Source: Amylostereum areolatum (Eukaryota; Basidiomycota; Agaricomycetes; Russulales; Stereaceae). Taken from it: DNA of 64,000 nt. The stretch covers positions 124,001 to 188,000 of the forward strand of contig SAXG01000045.1 in assembly GCA_012932865.1 (NCBI GenBank), written 5' to 3'. Shown piece by piece: positions 9,799 through 21,309 of this stretch (positions are counted from its first letter, which is position 1; each line of letters starts with the position of its first letter). A program made the position numbers and the translations under genes. The notes under the pieces were generated by a model. It saw only the letters and a program-made list of their open reading frames with translations, was not told the origin of the DNA and ran no database searches.

Positions 9799-10220
9799 TG
9801 GGTATACTACGTTAGCAAACGCCATGCTGTGTGCTTGCTTGTTTGCTTGTGATAGATAAGTACATATAGATAGGGGTGATGAGAGGGGGAGGGAGCAAGG
9901 TGAACGAGCGGGCGCGCTACTGCCGACAACGAGCACGGACTCGGAGGGCGGGAGGCGCCGAGGCGGGATGATGACAAATCCCCATCAGCCGCAAGAAGCC
10001 CTTGCCCTGATGCCTTCACCATTTATGGCAGGCGCTCTACGGGCTGGCCCGTACGGGCGGAGAATGCAGAGGTTTGATAGCTAGTTAGATAGTGCGACCC
10101 ACCCCCCATCACACTATCTAACTAGATACTATCGTGTAGAGGGCCAGGTGGCAGAGCAATAACTGATCTTTCGTCTGAAGACTCTGAACGCCGTTCGCTG
10201 CTCATGTGTCCGTACACGAC
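9799..10220. other. ATG15 upstream region
   Basis: About 420 bp between the palindrome and the ATG15 start. It contains a strong hairpin at 10078-10128 and no coding signal. The right end of the palindrome lies only about 420 bp from the start codon, so the rearrangement may have altered the ATG15 promoter. Confidence 0.5.
10078..10128. repeat. 17-bp hairpin upstream of ATG15
   Basis: The left arm tagctagttagatagtg (10078-10094) and right arm cactatctaactagata (10112-10128) are reverse complements except for one position, with a 17-nt pyrimidine-rich loop. It lies about 95-140 bp before the ATG15 start codon, so it would be in the promoter or 5' UTR. It could be a transcription-factor site pair, a cruciform or an RNA stem-loop. 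Confidence 0.75.
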
Positions 10221-11613
10221 ATGACACTCACGCTCATCCTTTCCCTACTCCTCATTCACGCCGCCCTTGCCCTCGCTCATCCTGCGCTGACGTTCGTCCA
10301 AGATCGTGAACTCCGTCTGTCCCACTTCGACGACTCCGACCATCCCGTCTTTCAAGCCTCACCTCTCACACACTCCCCGATATACACCCTGAGAACAGCT
10401 CCAACTACCGTATATCGTCCTCGATCGATCGACGCCTTGTTGCATGCTCGGCAACGCTCTCTCAACCATGGCCAGAGCGAACCGGTAGACTGGGATCCCG
10501 TGCTGGTGTCCGCGCCCGACTTGTCGGACAAGCATACGCTGTCCCAGCTCGCACGTATGACGGGGAACGCATATGCTCTCCCGGGCCAGAAGAACTGGTA
10601 CGACGTCGACCCCGCCTGGAACAACGTACGTCCACGCTTTCTCTCACTGTTGTTATAACCTATGAAACCTATTTTGCTCACTTACGCGTCAGAGCTTTCC
10701 TTTTGGCTGGGAGGATGACGCGAATGGGTTCCGTGGCCACGTGTTCGTCTCCGAGGACAACTCCACGGCCATCTTGTCGATCAAGGGCACCACTCTGCAA
10801 GGTCCGACCTCTAAGAAGGACAAGTACAACGATAACCTCCTCTTCTCCTGCTGTTGCGCTCGCGTCGACTTCTCTTGGGTCTTTTCGACCGTCTGCGACT
10901 GCTACGCCCGTCATTGGCGGTGCGACAACGCTTGTCTTTCCAATGCGCTCATCGCAGACAGTCTCTTCTACTCCGTAGGCATAGTACGTCCCACGTTTCC
11001 CCCTTTTTGGCCTTGACTTTGACGTTCGCACAGGATCTCATCAAGAACTTAACATCTCTATATCCACACGCCAACCTTTGGCTCGTCGGTCATTCCTTAG
11101 GGGGCGCCCTCTCGTCCCTTCTCGGCACCACCTTTGGCCTTCCCGCCGTCGCATTTGAAGCCCCAGGCGAGCGACTCGCGGCACAACGCCTCCATCTTCC
11201 CCTCCCTCCCTCCTCCGACGTTTCCGGCCTTCCAATGTCGCCTGTCACTCACGTATACCATAACGCAGATCCAATACCACAAGGCGCGTGCACCGGGATC
11301 AGCTCCCCGTGCACGTCCGCTGGGTATGCACTTGAGACGCGGTGCCACCTTGGCAAGACGATCGTGTATGACACAGTCGGCAAGTTAGGTTGGCGGGTGG
11401 ACGTCACGCGACATCCCATCAAGACAATCATCACCAAGGTCATCGAGCTGGAGGGGGAATGGGAGGAGGGGCGAGAGGTCCCGCTAGCACGGGAAGAGAT
11501 CGACTGTGTAGTGAGTTTTGACCATGAAATGTCTGAAAAGCTGTGTTGACACCATCCCTCCCGTAGGATTGTTCAAGTGGGAGTTTGGCGACTTCAAGGA
11601 CGATGCGCGGTAA
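10221..11613 (+). CDS. ATG15: ATG15 autophagic-body lipase, apparent C-terminal frameshift
   Basis: Vacuolar phospholipase needed to break down autophagic bodies. The protein starts with a signal anchor MTLTLILSLLLIHAALALAHP and carries the class-3 lipase nucleophile elbow LVGHSLGGALSSLLGTTFGL, VAFEAPGERLAAQRLHLP, HVYHNADPIPQGACTG (likely acidic residue), YALETRCHLGKTIVYDTVGK and WRVDVTRHPIK, all typical of Atg15. Exons: 10221-10625, 10693-10983, 11034-11510, 11567-11613. After the last intron family members read D-C-F-x-W-E-F-G-D-F; here that sequence is present only if one base is added in the TT run at about 11570-11573, so the true C-terminus is either shifted (ending soon after) or the base is a sequencing loss. 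A 398-bp inverted copy of exon 2 sits upstream at 8491-8888. Confidence 0.92.
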
Positions 11614-11719
11614 CCCGTAATAAGTGTGTACTATATAACTGTATATCATCTGTACCCATTACTCTCTAGTCGTGAACCGTTTAAACGTGCCCCCGCTGCT
11701 TTTCGAGGAGAAAGTGCAT

Positions 11720-13502
11720 CTAGAGTTCCTCCTGGAGTCTAGGTTTCGCACCACCGATCCACCTCCCCTGCACAAACACCTTGCGGATGTTCCTGTCGTC
11801 ACCAGTGAACAAGAACCGCTCTAGCATCGCCTCCACCTTCGTCCCCGCCCTCTTGATCCCAAGCGAATCGTCCAAGTCCATGCCCCACAACCTAGGATTA
11901 CCCGCGTCAGAATGCACGGCCACCAACAGCGCGTCGAACGCCTTCCCCGGCGCGAACGAGCCCACACGCTTTTCGAGGCCGCACACCTGGGCGCCGCCAA
12001 GCGTCGCGAGGTGCAAGCACGTCGCCACCGAGAGCTGCCTGTTCGCGAAGGTGTCCGTGGTGAGCGCGGACGTCGCAGGGGCCTGGAACGCGAGGACTTT
12101 GGACGCAACGCTGGCGTGCTGCACCTCGGTCAAGATCGAGGTCGAGAAGCCGCCGGAAACGTCCGTCCCGAGGCCGACCTGCGCAAGATCGTTCAGCTTC
12201 GAGCATGGCGAAACGGGCAGACGACGAATCATGCACCTTGATCCCTTGGTCGAGCAGCTTGCCCACCGGACAAATCCCGCTCCTCAAGTTGAAGTTGCTC
12301 GTCGGACAATGGCTCACCCCCGACCGCTGCTTGCGAATAAGCTCGACCTCGCTCTCTTCGAGGTGCACCGCGTGCGCAAGCACGGTGCGGGGCCCGAGCA
12401 GCCCGTGCTGATAATACACGTCCGCGTACGACGCGCACTCGGGGAAGAGCTCGCGCGTGGTCGTGATTTCGGACGTGTTCTCCGAGATGTGCGTCTGCAC
12501 GAGCATCGTCGGGTGTTTGTGAGCGAGGTCGCCGAGGCCCTTGAGGAGCGGACCCGTGCAGGAGATGGCGAAACGGGGCGTGATCACGGGCTGGACGAGC
12601 TCGGTCGGGAACGCGTGTATGTGCTCGATGAGTTTCTCGGTGGCGGCGATCGAGGAGGCGACGGAGGGCTCGATGTAGTTGTCGGGGGACATACGGTCCA
12701 TGTTACATTTCTTAGGAGGGAGAGGTCAGCCACAGGTTGTTCAAGGCAGATGCCAGCAGGACCCTACCCCCACGAATGCACGCTGGCCTGGCGAAACCGA
12801 TAAGAATGACACGGGAATGGGCTGTTAGCGAGGACTTACTGACCGTATTCATAGACAATGTCTGCCAGAACTTTGGTAGCCTCTAGATGAAGCGTGCCGT
12901 AGTAGCAGCATGTCGTTGTCTGGGAGATTGAGATATGTGAGGCGGACGTGAAGACGCGACTTTGGGCGTGGACCTACCCCCGAATCGACGATACGCCTCA
13001 CGACGGACCCATATGCCTTCCGCGCAAAGTCGGCGTCCGAAAACTGCGCCTCCATGGGGAATGTCACATTGTTGAGCCAATCTAGCAGCTCGTATTGTTG
13101 ACCGCTATCCGAACGCAAAAAAGAGATCAGTCTCTCGTTTCGTACCTTCAGTGCCAAATTTCGACCGACCTGCCGATGTTAGGGACTTGCGGGGCGTGCT
13201 GAACGAACAAAGTCCACGCGTGAGCTCGTAGATCCCGATGAGCGTGGCACCACGCTCACCGTATGTGTGTCCACGAAACCTGGCATGATAAACTCGCCCT
13301 CCTGCAGCTCGACGAAGTCCGCATCCTGGTACTTGTTCTCATCTCGGACCGTCGGAACACGCGAGGGCTCGACATCGTTCTCGATCCAGTCTATATCGCC
13401 AGCAGCGTTGACGGCGAGCAAGCATCGGGGGAGCGCTCGATAGCTCGAGAGGCTGTCAGGGTTGATAACGGGTCCGTAGAAGAGAGTTTTGCGGTTCGAC
13501 AT
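11720..13502 (-). CDS. Guanine deaminase
   Basis: Zinc amidohydrolase converting guanine to xanthine in purine salvage, cytosolic. From the start at 13502 the first exon reads KTLFYGPVINPDSLSSYRAL and ends in the metal-binding strand EGEFIMPGFVDTHT. Later exons give LLDWLNNVTFPMEAQFSDAD, TPRFAISCTGPLLKGLGDLA, VQTHISENTSEI, LAHAVHLEESEVELI, GVSHCPTSNFNLRSGICP and, across a verified 58-bp intron (12179-12236), GIKVGLGTDVSGGFSTSIL with the metal-ligand Asp. The C-terminus has GLEKRVGSFAPGKAFDALLV. Length is near the family norm of about 450-480 aa. A 340-residue open frame on the other strand (11781-12803) is only a GC-rich shadow. The gene is convergent with ATG15, 106 bp apart. Confidence 0.95.
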
Positions 13503-13589
13503 GGCAATTCAGCAGCGTCAAGAAGCCGATTATGACGTTGCAGTTGTAGGCGATAGTGAGGACTGAACAGGGAGCAGGCGTCGACTTGG

Positions 13590-13596
13590 TTATATA
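13590..13596 (-). promoter_or_regulatory. Putative TATA box of guanine deaminase
   Basis: On the minus strand the sequence reads CTATATAACC, about 90 bp before the guanine deaminase start codon, a plausible TATA position for a short fungal 5' UTR. Confidence 0.4.
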
Positions 13597-14169
13597 GAAA
13601 GAAGGCAGGATGCTGCCAGTGCCAGAACGCGAACCACGCGAGTCGTGGACGTCTGGCCCACGAGGGTGCGTGCGCCGCGCGCGTCGAGATAGAGGATTCG
13701 GGTTCCCCGGGTCCAATTCATATGCATGAAAGGACTGGGGTGCCTAACAAGTTGCCGGCAAGCATCACAATTACTTACTGGGCATGCAACTGCAAGGCCC
13801 ACTGAGCCGGTGCATGTGGCGTGACGCGTGAGTCCCTGCGTCTCTGAGAATTGGACCGAGATCGCGGGAACGACTTAGAACGCAGGCTCCCAAGGATGAT
13901 CGCTCTATGGCTTTTGTATGGGATGGGATGTGTACATACGTGTCCGTGGCGCAAGGATCATACCGACGACTCCGAGGAGGCGATGTACAACGTTCAACTG
14001 TTGGACGTTCGATACGAGTCGAACAAGGCAAACGGAATGCTCTTAACTAGTCTTGACTGGTGCGCGGGTGGCAGGTGCGGGTCAAGGGGCGACTCAGAGA
14101 TATGATTTTTTACACATTGTGATGAGAGGTAGGTACGATACGTACCAGTGGTACTTACTGAGGTGATGA

Positions 14170-14191
14170 CCCCCCCCCCCCCCCCCCCCCC
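14170..14191 (+). repeat. Poly-C homopolymer (22 nt)
   Basis: An uninterrupted run of 22 C in an intergenic region, followed by GG and five more C. Its length is likely unreliable in sequence data. Confidence 0.95.
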
Positions 14192-15468
14192 GGCCCCCGC
14201 GTCCTCTGAACGTCAGATCTTCGTCATTTCCGGGGGAATCTGGAGCGAATCAGCCGGAGAACAAGAATGACAAACTGCGATCCACGATAGCGACAGCGAA
14301 CAGCGGAACGGAGCCGCGTGAGCAGAGGAAAGCGCCAGGGTGAGGTGACCTTGTTCCATTCTGGCGCGGACAGCTCCCGCATCATGAGAAGTAAGAGCCC
14401 GAATGGAAGGGCCAGTGATGGATGGCGTTGGCGCGAAATTGGGAGGGGCTGCAGGTCGTCAAGCCTTCAGGAGTATGAAAATAGCGTGCACAAACCGAGA
14501 CAGCATTTGTGAGGAGGGTTGGGGGCTTGTTCGAGATCGTTGGGCACAAGGAGTCCTGTCATTCAAAACTAAGGATGCTCCGTCCAAGGATCTACGTTAA
14601 CACGGCTCCGAAGATGACACAAGTGACCGACAGATGAAATCGTCATCCCCGCGGTAGTAGGCCAGTCCTAGGCATGGAGTGGTCAAACTAGTCGGTGAAG
14701 CGTCAGTGGCATAGTAGAAGGATGATAGCTGTGTTGTCTGTCGTATATTGTGGAAAGAATGGTCGGAAGGGTTGGAGCGCGCAGGGATGCGGAGTGCCAT
14801 GTGGGCGCGTCTTGGAAGATCGAGCGGGGAGAGGCGCTGTCGAAGACAATGAAGGTGCTGGTCGCAGATCGCGAAAGCGAGAGGAAGGATAGACACAGAG
14901 AGCAGGCGCAAGAAGGCGAAGGGTGGTGTTCTGGGGTGCCGCAAATGGCAGAAGATTTAGAAAAGGCGTTGGGTGAACCGAGAAAGAAGAAGGAGAGCGC
15001 CGAGGAGGAGAGTGACCTGAATTTACGAGGGCGGAGATCGTTGGCACGGACGAGACCGGTGACTTGTGTGCGTGTATGCGAGACGGAAGCAGGTGGAGTT
15101 GGGCCTGGTCGGAAGCAAGCGATGGCCGCAGACCAGGGGGTGGGTGTTGCTGCGAGAGTATTCCACAAGATATATCTTGCTCGAAGAGCTTGGACGTCGT
15201 TCATGCGGGAATGGGGAATCTACCAGGGACAGAGGTGAACTGAAAGAAGGAATGGGGTCGCGGCAGAGAATCTGAGACTGAGATGGGGGCGGAGAGTGGA
15301 AGATACTGTAGTACTAGTAGGAAAAGATAGCGTGGAAATGAAGGAAAAATACAAGTCGAGTTATTTACATAACGGTCGTCGCTCTGTTCACCGTCACCCA
15401 CCTTCCTTCGCCTCCTCCTCCTCCTCTTCCTCGTCGTCGCTCACGGCAGCGCCAGCCTCCGCCCTCCC

Positions 15469-16204
15469 ATGCCTTCCCTTCGTCGCACCATCTCCTCTCC
15501 CTCCGTCCGCCCATCACCCTACCCGAGCTCCCTCAGCCTCGCCGCCCGCAACCCCGTCCCCAGACGGTCGTCCGGCTCCGACACGTCCTCTCGCAGGGTG
15601 CTCGCTGACATCGACTGGTGGCGCGTCGAAGAAGGCCAGCAGGGCCATCCGGTGACAGAGGAAGAGGACGTCGTGGAGGCTCCCGTTCCCCAAGACCCCT
15701 CAGACGTCGACGAACTCTCCATGGGAGTCGCCCTCTCCGGTCCGCCCGGCCTCGCCCCCGCCGACCGCAGTGACCGCCCTTCCTCTCCCGCCCTGCCCGC
15801 CGTCCCCGAGGCCCTTTCCTCCACGCAGGTACGGTGTGGTCGATAGTAGGGACCATTGTCCTCGCATGTCTGACACACACACCCCACAACAGCTCGTCTT
15901 CCAGGACTTCATCGCCCTGGCCAACCCCCGCACTCCTTTCAGGCGCTCGACCTCCCAATCCTCCGCCTCCTCTGTCGAGTCCTCCCCAGAGCTCCCGCCC
16001 ACCCCCCGCGAGCGCCTCTCCTTCGCCGACATGGGCTTTGCCGATCCCGGCTCGGACGACGCGCCCATCTTCCGTCTCCGCCCCGCCGCCCTCGCCTTCA
16101 AGTCTCACTCTTTCTCAGAGTTCACGACCGAGGACAAGGACATCGGCATCTTCCGCGGCCTCGCCGACCCCATCCGCATTCACGATCACGACCTCTTCGC
16201 CTGA
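15469..16204 (+). CDS. Uncharacterised 223-aa acidic, serine/proline-rich protein
   Basis: Two exons, 15469-15828 and 15893-16204, joined in phase by a 64-bp intron with good borders. I do not recognise the family. The N-terminus is Ser/Pro/Arg-rich (MPSLRRTISSPSVRPSPYPS), then DIDWWRVEEGQQGHPVTEEE, a disordered Pro-rich centre, and a second exon with LVFQDFIALANPRTPFRRST, ELPPTPRERLSFADMGFADP and IFRLRPAALAFKSHSFSEFT, which looks conserved and soluble. There is no signal peptide or membrane helix. The CT-rich tract immediately upstream is a usual fungal 5' region. Probably lineage-specific; function unknown. Confidence 0.7.
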
Positions 16205-17462
16205 ACGACACGACTTCAAAGATGGAGACCCCACCACAGACCCTTCTTCCCCCTTCCCTCTATTCCCACACGCGACATCCCTTCCTACTTCCAAAATACC
16301 ACAGCCGCTTGTACTTCTATCTCCATCAACTCCTCCTCCCCGACCGTTGTGTCCCATCCTACCTCTGTGGCCTCTTGTCTTTGACAATGTCTCCTCAACG
16401 AACAGAACGGGTGTTGTTGTCTCCATCTATCCCCCTTCCACCTATCTCTCCGCCTCCACCCGCTTGCTTACTATCCTCCTTTATTGCTTGGTTTTGACGA
16501 AGTCTTACGTTCACGATTGTACACGTCGCCTTCTCATTTTATCCCGGCGTTTCAGAAATGGTGCTTGCCGTCTCTGTCGTCCTCACGTACCTAGATGGTC
16601 TTGACATCCGTATCTTTTGGCTAACCCCTTCCTATTCAGCGCTACATTCCTCTCATCTTCCTTCGTTCCAGCATCCCCCCCCTCCACCCACCCGAATTGC
16701 TCCTTCATATTCGTCCGTTCCCATCTCCCAAAACGGTACCCCGAACGGTCTTTAGTAGCGGACCGCGGCGACCCTCCATCCTCTTTTACCATCAAAGTCT
16801 CGCAACCCCTTCCTTCCCATCCATTGTTTGTACGAACTAGACATGCACCCTCCATCCTCCTTGTTTGTGTCTGACATATGCATCCCGTGCTATCCTGCTT
16901 TGCAATCGCATACTCCTCTTGATATCCCTCCCCCTGCCCTTATGTCTCGTGCTCGTGCGACCCGCGCACCCTCCGCGGACGCTCTTACGACCTTGACGAC
17001 TTCTTATTCCCCCCGTATTGCTTACCGACGCTCCCTCGCGACGTTGACAATCATATATCCACACATTTGATCCCTCGGTTCATTCGTAAAAGTGTACTTT
17101 ACATCGCATTCGAGACGTGGCGTATCGTCATGTATCACAGTATTGTACATACCAAGACCCGCGCTTGCTCCCCCCGCCGTACGATCCAGACCCCCTTCGA
17201 AACGTTACGCTGCTTTGGAACAATGAAAAGCCGTCATCTTCGGGGGATGATTCGATGATGTCGAAGAGGTGTAACCGTCTCTGTAAAGGACGAAGGTCGT
17301 TATCTCCGTCATCTGACAGACGAAGTGCCCGTGACGACAAACGGCAGCACAATTGAAAGCGCCATGCGCAGTGGTAACCGCATGGCCTCGCCACGGACGG
17401 AGGTCCCCTCTTCGAGTGCGATTGCGCTATCCAGGCCAGCCTACGGTTTAAGGCAGTCGGTA
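16205..17462. other. Convergent intergenic region
   Basis: About 1.26 kb between two converging genes. The first 900 bp are strongly pyrimidine-rich on the plus strand, giving several Ser/Pro-rich open frames that I judge artefactual; part is likely 3' UTR. No repeats, tRNA or conserved motif noticed. Confidence 0.4.
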
Positions 17463-19288
17463 TCATCGGTTAAATCCCGCGACCACCTGGGGGCCTGACA
17501 CTCTGCTCCAGGGCGACTCCGCGATAGGACCATACCGCAATTCCACCTTGGGCAAACCCTTGGCGGGCGCTGGTCGAACAGGCTGTGAATGATGATTTGC
17601 ATGGCTGGACGAGTATGGAGGGGGCGGTCCAGAGGGAGGCGGTCGTGGTGGTGCTGGCGCGCGCCCCGCACGCGTCTTCCACGCGTTCTTGATCGTTTCT
17701 GTCCGCGAGAAGAGCTGCCAGGAGAGACTCAGTGTCGTTCGTTAGCAAAGAGGAAGCGACGAGGCGCTCACCGCGTCTTTCTCAACGCCGTCAGCGATGC
17801 TTTGGATGATGTTCTCGACGGTGCTTCGGTGGTTCCCATGAGGTTTGTCGTCGCGGAAGCGCATCATGCGCCAGTTCTCGTTCGCGACATCCCAATGCAC
17901 CTCCACGATTCGGTCGTCCAATTGATCTCCCGATTCTTTCATCCTAGCAAAAGCGCATAAGACGCGTAAGGTCGCGGGCACGAACGTGGTACTCACCGCT
18001 CCCATTCCTCGTCTTCGACGTGCAGGACGTCGTATGGTTCGTAGGTCGCCCGATTTCCGTCACCTCCGCACCACACGTGCAACGCAAAGATAGGCTTCGC
18101 GTGCATGTCAGGTGAGTTGGGCTTCCCCTTGATAGGCGGAAAGCGGAGAACCAGCTTGAAATCTATCGAGTTCTCCGAGGGAGGCTTCCACTTCAATCTG
18201 ACCGAGGGTTCCGTAAAAATAAAATAAAAAGAGGCATTTGGCAAGACAAAGAAGTCACGAACATGTTCCTATCCGTTCCGGGAACATAAGGCGTCGGCAC
18301 CGGCGTGAATATCAATCCATCGTTACCATGTTGAAGGTGTGGTATGTCTTGCAGAAAAACCTTCTCGAGGTGATACGAGAGATTGACATCCTTCACCTGA
18401 ATGCTGAGCAAGCGTAGTCAGATACAACGGCACTCCCGGCGAAAAACATACTACAGCATCAGAACATCACTCACTCGAAGGGATGAGATGCAGCCGTATG
18501 TGGAAACTCCTGTAGCATCTTCGCGTAAGGCTTGTGAAAGTGCTCCTTCAGGCGCTGTACGCGGTGATATACAAAGAATGTACGATGGCAGAAGGCAGAA
18601 AAACTCACATAATAGCGTTTGTCAAGGGTTCGCGCCATATTACTTTGATTATCAGACACGAGACAATCGAAGCACAGCATGCGTAATGTTTCCTACAAGG
18701 ACGTAAAGCTCAGTCGCGCTCGCAAAAGAAGGTGTGGCACACGCACCTTATTCGTTATGGGGTCGACATCGACGACAAGCTCGGCATCGACGATAGTGCT
18801 CCTCAGAGGCTTCTCTGGGTGATCATAAGAGGGAAAATACATTCCGGTGATTTCTCTGTAGGTATTGTGGCGGTCGACCTGTCCGGAAGTGAGCTCGAGT
18901 CACGATGTGAAGGAAAGGCCACGGACGATGTGAACCAGTTGCTCATCGGTCTCGGGATTGGTCAAGATGACGAAGAGGACACGCACGCCGTCCGACTTCT
19001 CGCAGACCCAATAGCTAAACATGTATCAGTGAGTGGCCACGATATCCGAGCGGGGTAAGACGCACTCCATGGTCTCCAACCTGTCCAGATCTTTGGAAGA
19101 AAAGCTAACAGGTTGACTTCCAGGAAAGCTGGGAGGTTATTAGAATCGGCACGAAGAGATCTATGAAAGCTGGCGACCAACCGGTCGTGGCCTATATTGC
19201 ACAACTTAGAGACGTGCGATTTGAGGAACAATTCGCGTTCGGAGTGGCTAGGAATCAGTGTCCCCGGTAGTTCGGGCGTTGGTGACAT
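17463..19288 (-). CDS. CEG1: mRNA-capping guanylyltransferase
   Basis: Nuclear enzyme transferring GMP to the 5' diphosphate end of nascent mRNA. It starts MSPTPELPGTLIPSHSERE (19288). The nucleotidyl-transferase motif I lysine is in YWVCEKSDGVRVLFVILTN (EKSDG = KxDG), motif III in STIVDAELVVDVDP, the DGLIFTPVPTPYVPGT motif, then ILKWKPPSENSIDFKLVLRF (motif V, LKWKP with DFKL). An OB-fold part follows (DDRIVEVHWDVANENWRMMR). The last exon follows a short intron and gives KNAWKTRAGRAPAPPRPPPS and a Pro-rich tail ending VVAGFNR at the stop 17463-17465; the alternative frame there is a shadow. About eight introns. The tail may help bind RNA polymerase II or the triphosphatase subunit. Confidence 0.95.
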
Positions 19289-19754
19289 GATTTGAGGACG
19301 AGCGGAGAGCGCGAGGACAAAAGGTGGAAAGGGGGTGCGAGTGGCTTGCAGTCAAGAGTTGGGACGCGCCGTTACGCGCTGCCCGCCGAAGTTGGAAGGT
19401 GACCGTACTGTACCGCCACTGCAGTCTGGGCGCTGCACGAACAGAGACAGCCCAGACAAGCAAGTCTCTTCCTGCTTGTGCTCACAATCGACGTCCGAGG
19501 TACTGAGAGTGCATCGCCGATTCCAAAGCAGGCTTGGGTAGTATTGAATTCTCAGCATTCTATAGTCTGTTTCGCTACACTGGTATTATGCGGTTGCGCA
19601 TCGATCGGCGACTTATTTGATATCCAAACTCTCGAAAGGAATTACGTCGGGAATTGCAAAGGGTAGAGGTGAGATAAAGACAACAATGATACAGTTCATG
19701 TTACAGTCGCGACGGCATCGCTCAAGGGTCAACAAACAAGGAGAGGCATACAAT
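19289..19754. other. Intergenic between CEG1 and SKP1
   Basis: 466 bp holding the CEG1 promoter and SKP1 3' end. No gene or repeat seen. Confidence 0.5.
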
Positions 19755-20515
19755 CTAGCGATCCTCAGCCCATTCCTGCAGAAACCGACATGTCAGTGGC
19801 GCACCACGGCAAGAGAACGATGTACTCACATTCTCCTTCTTGATTTGTGCCTGCAGAGAACAGCACTCAGCGTATGAAGCAATGTGTATTCATCGGAACA
19901 CGTACCTCCTCCTCAGGTGTGAAGTCGTTCACGATGTTGAAGAGCTTACGGATCTCCTCCGGTGACTTGCCCTTGATCATGTTAGCGACCGTCTTGCAAC
20001 CGACATCACTGCATAAAGTACATGAGAAGGCTGCACGCGAAGAGACGGGTTGCAGTGCACTCACAGCAAAGGCTTGATGTCAAGGTAGTTGGCCGCGAGG
20101 ATAATCTCGAAGAGCATCTCCTGATCGACCGAGATAAACTTCTGGTCCCACTCGGAAATGTCTGTTGTCCTCTTGCGATTCTCGTCCTGAGACTCCGAAT
20201 CGGCAGTGGGCAGCTTCTCGCCGCGATGGTGTTCGCAGTACTCGAGAACCTGCAAATGAGACATTGTAAACCACAGGAAGATGCACACCTTGCGTTGAGA
20301 ACATACCTTCTTCATAACGCTGGACGACACGTTCGGAAGGGGGATGGGTTGATCACTCTCGCCGACATCTAGAAATCAACGTTCAGAGAATCGGATGGGA
20401 GTGGCGTCTAATAAGCACACACACCCTCGAGCATGTTTTTGATGAGGACGCTGCGCTCCGCGACCTCCTTGTCGACGGTAAATTGTTCATTGTCAGAAGT
20501 AACGAGGAGGACCAT
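19755..20515 (-). CDS. SKP1: SKP1, SCF ubiquitin ligase adaptor
   Basis: Adaptor that links cullin 1 to F-box proteins in SCF ubiquitin ligases. Exons read [118 protein letters not shown] and the C-terminal IKKENEWAEDR, which are the canonical SKP1 segments including the F-box-binding tail. The last intron splits EN|EW. Length about 160 aa, as expected. The window also holds one F-box gene at 43483-45078, a possible partner class. It shares a 195-bp divergent promoter with the bL27m gene. Confidence 0.97.
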
Positions 20516-20710
20516 TGTTGGGAAAGGGTGAGGTGGTGGAGTGGCTGAGAGTGGCGGTGGGAGGGGGAAGTGGATGTGGATGAAGGAAAGGAAGAACGGC
20601 GCGTCTAATAAGTAAATCGCGCGTGGCGTGCGGCGTCAGCCACCGCGCGCCACCCGCGGGTGGCAATTATTGTCCCGACCGCTCAGAACAAACGGTTCGC
20701 CACTGCCGCC
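20516..20710. promoter_or_regulatory. Divergent promoter, SKP1 / bL27m
   Basis: Only 195 bp separate the start codons of SKP1 (-) and the mitochondrial L27 gene (+), so both promoters must share this GC-rich stretch. No TATA box recognised. Confidence 0.6.
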
Positions 20711-21309
20711 ATGTCCTTATTCTCTTTCGTATGTACTGAGGCCTTCAGGTCGCCATTCTCTGCTCTCGGTCCGTCCCTTTGCTTTGTTCTATATCCCATA
20801 TTCACTTCGCTCCCCTCCCCCAGGCGCGGTCCGTACTGCCACTAAACGTGCCGGTGGCTCAACGCGAAATCACGGTGGCTCTCCAGGAAAACGTTTGGGC
20901 GTGAAGAAGTTCTCTGGTGCGCACTCTTTTCACTTCATCCTTTGTCCCGATGCTGACGTAGCCCAGACCAGTACGTGATCCCTGGCAATATCATTGTTCG
21001 CCAACGAGGCACACAGTTCCACCCCGGCCAACATGTGTGTGGCCATTTCCTCCCTCACCCTCCCTTCTTCAATGAATACGTTCTCTCCAGGTTAAAATCG
21101 GACGCGACCATACGATATATGCGGTGGCGCCCGGATTTGTCCGCTTCTACAAGGAGAAGTGGATGCGTGGCGAGCGTAAATTCGTTGGTGTCGTCCTAGA
21201 ACGCGGCGAAAAACTGCCACGCGATGAACAAACACTAGGCCGTAGTCGCTTCTTTGGACTAGTCGACTTGAACAAGTATGCGTCGGAGGCCTCTGCTGCC
21301 ACATCTTGA
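20711..21309 (+). CDS. Mitochondrial large-subunit ribosomal protein bL27m
   Basis: Component of the mitochondrial ribosome near the peptidyl-transferase centre. The mature protein shows the bL27 core RTATKRAGGSTRNHGGSPGK, RLGVKKFSDQYVIPGNIIVR, QRGTQFHPGQHVKIGRDHT and IYAVAPGFVRFYKEKW, then a fungal C-terminal extension RKFVGVVLERGEKLPRDEQT. Frames across introns 2 and 3 were checked: K-F-S|D-Q-Y-V and G-Q-H|V-K-I. Exon 1 is uncertain: ATG at 20711 gives MSLFSFV and can join the conserved part through a GTACTG donor just downstream, forming a short targeting peptide, but a different first exon is possible. Confidence 0.9.

Larger units (their letters stand above)
13503..15468. other. Long intergenic region, no supported gene
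   Basis: Nearly 2 kb between guanine deaminase and the next gene, divergent. It contains a probable TATA element for guanine deaminase, a 22-nt C homopolymer at 14170-14191 and CT-rich sequence from 15400 onward. A 173-residue minus-strand frame (14683-15204) is serine-rich without known motifs and is not called. No tRNA was found. Confidence 0.4.

Noticed and set aside
11781..12803. 340-residue open frame on the plus strand opposite guanine deaminase
   Set aside because: It is antisense to exons with clear amidohydrolase motifs and has no motif itself; a GC-rich shadow.
14683..15204. 173-residue minus-strand open frame
   Set aside because: Low-complexity Ser-rich sequence, no recognisable family, likely chance.
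15834..16604. 256-residue Ser/Pro-rich frame overlapping the gene at 15469-16204
   Set aside because: It crosses the intron of the supported gene and runs into pyrimidine-rich 3' sequence; the supported frame splices cleanly.
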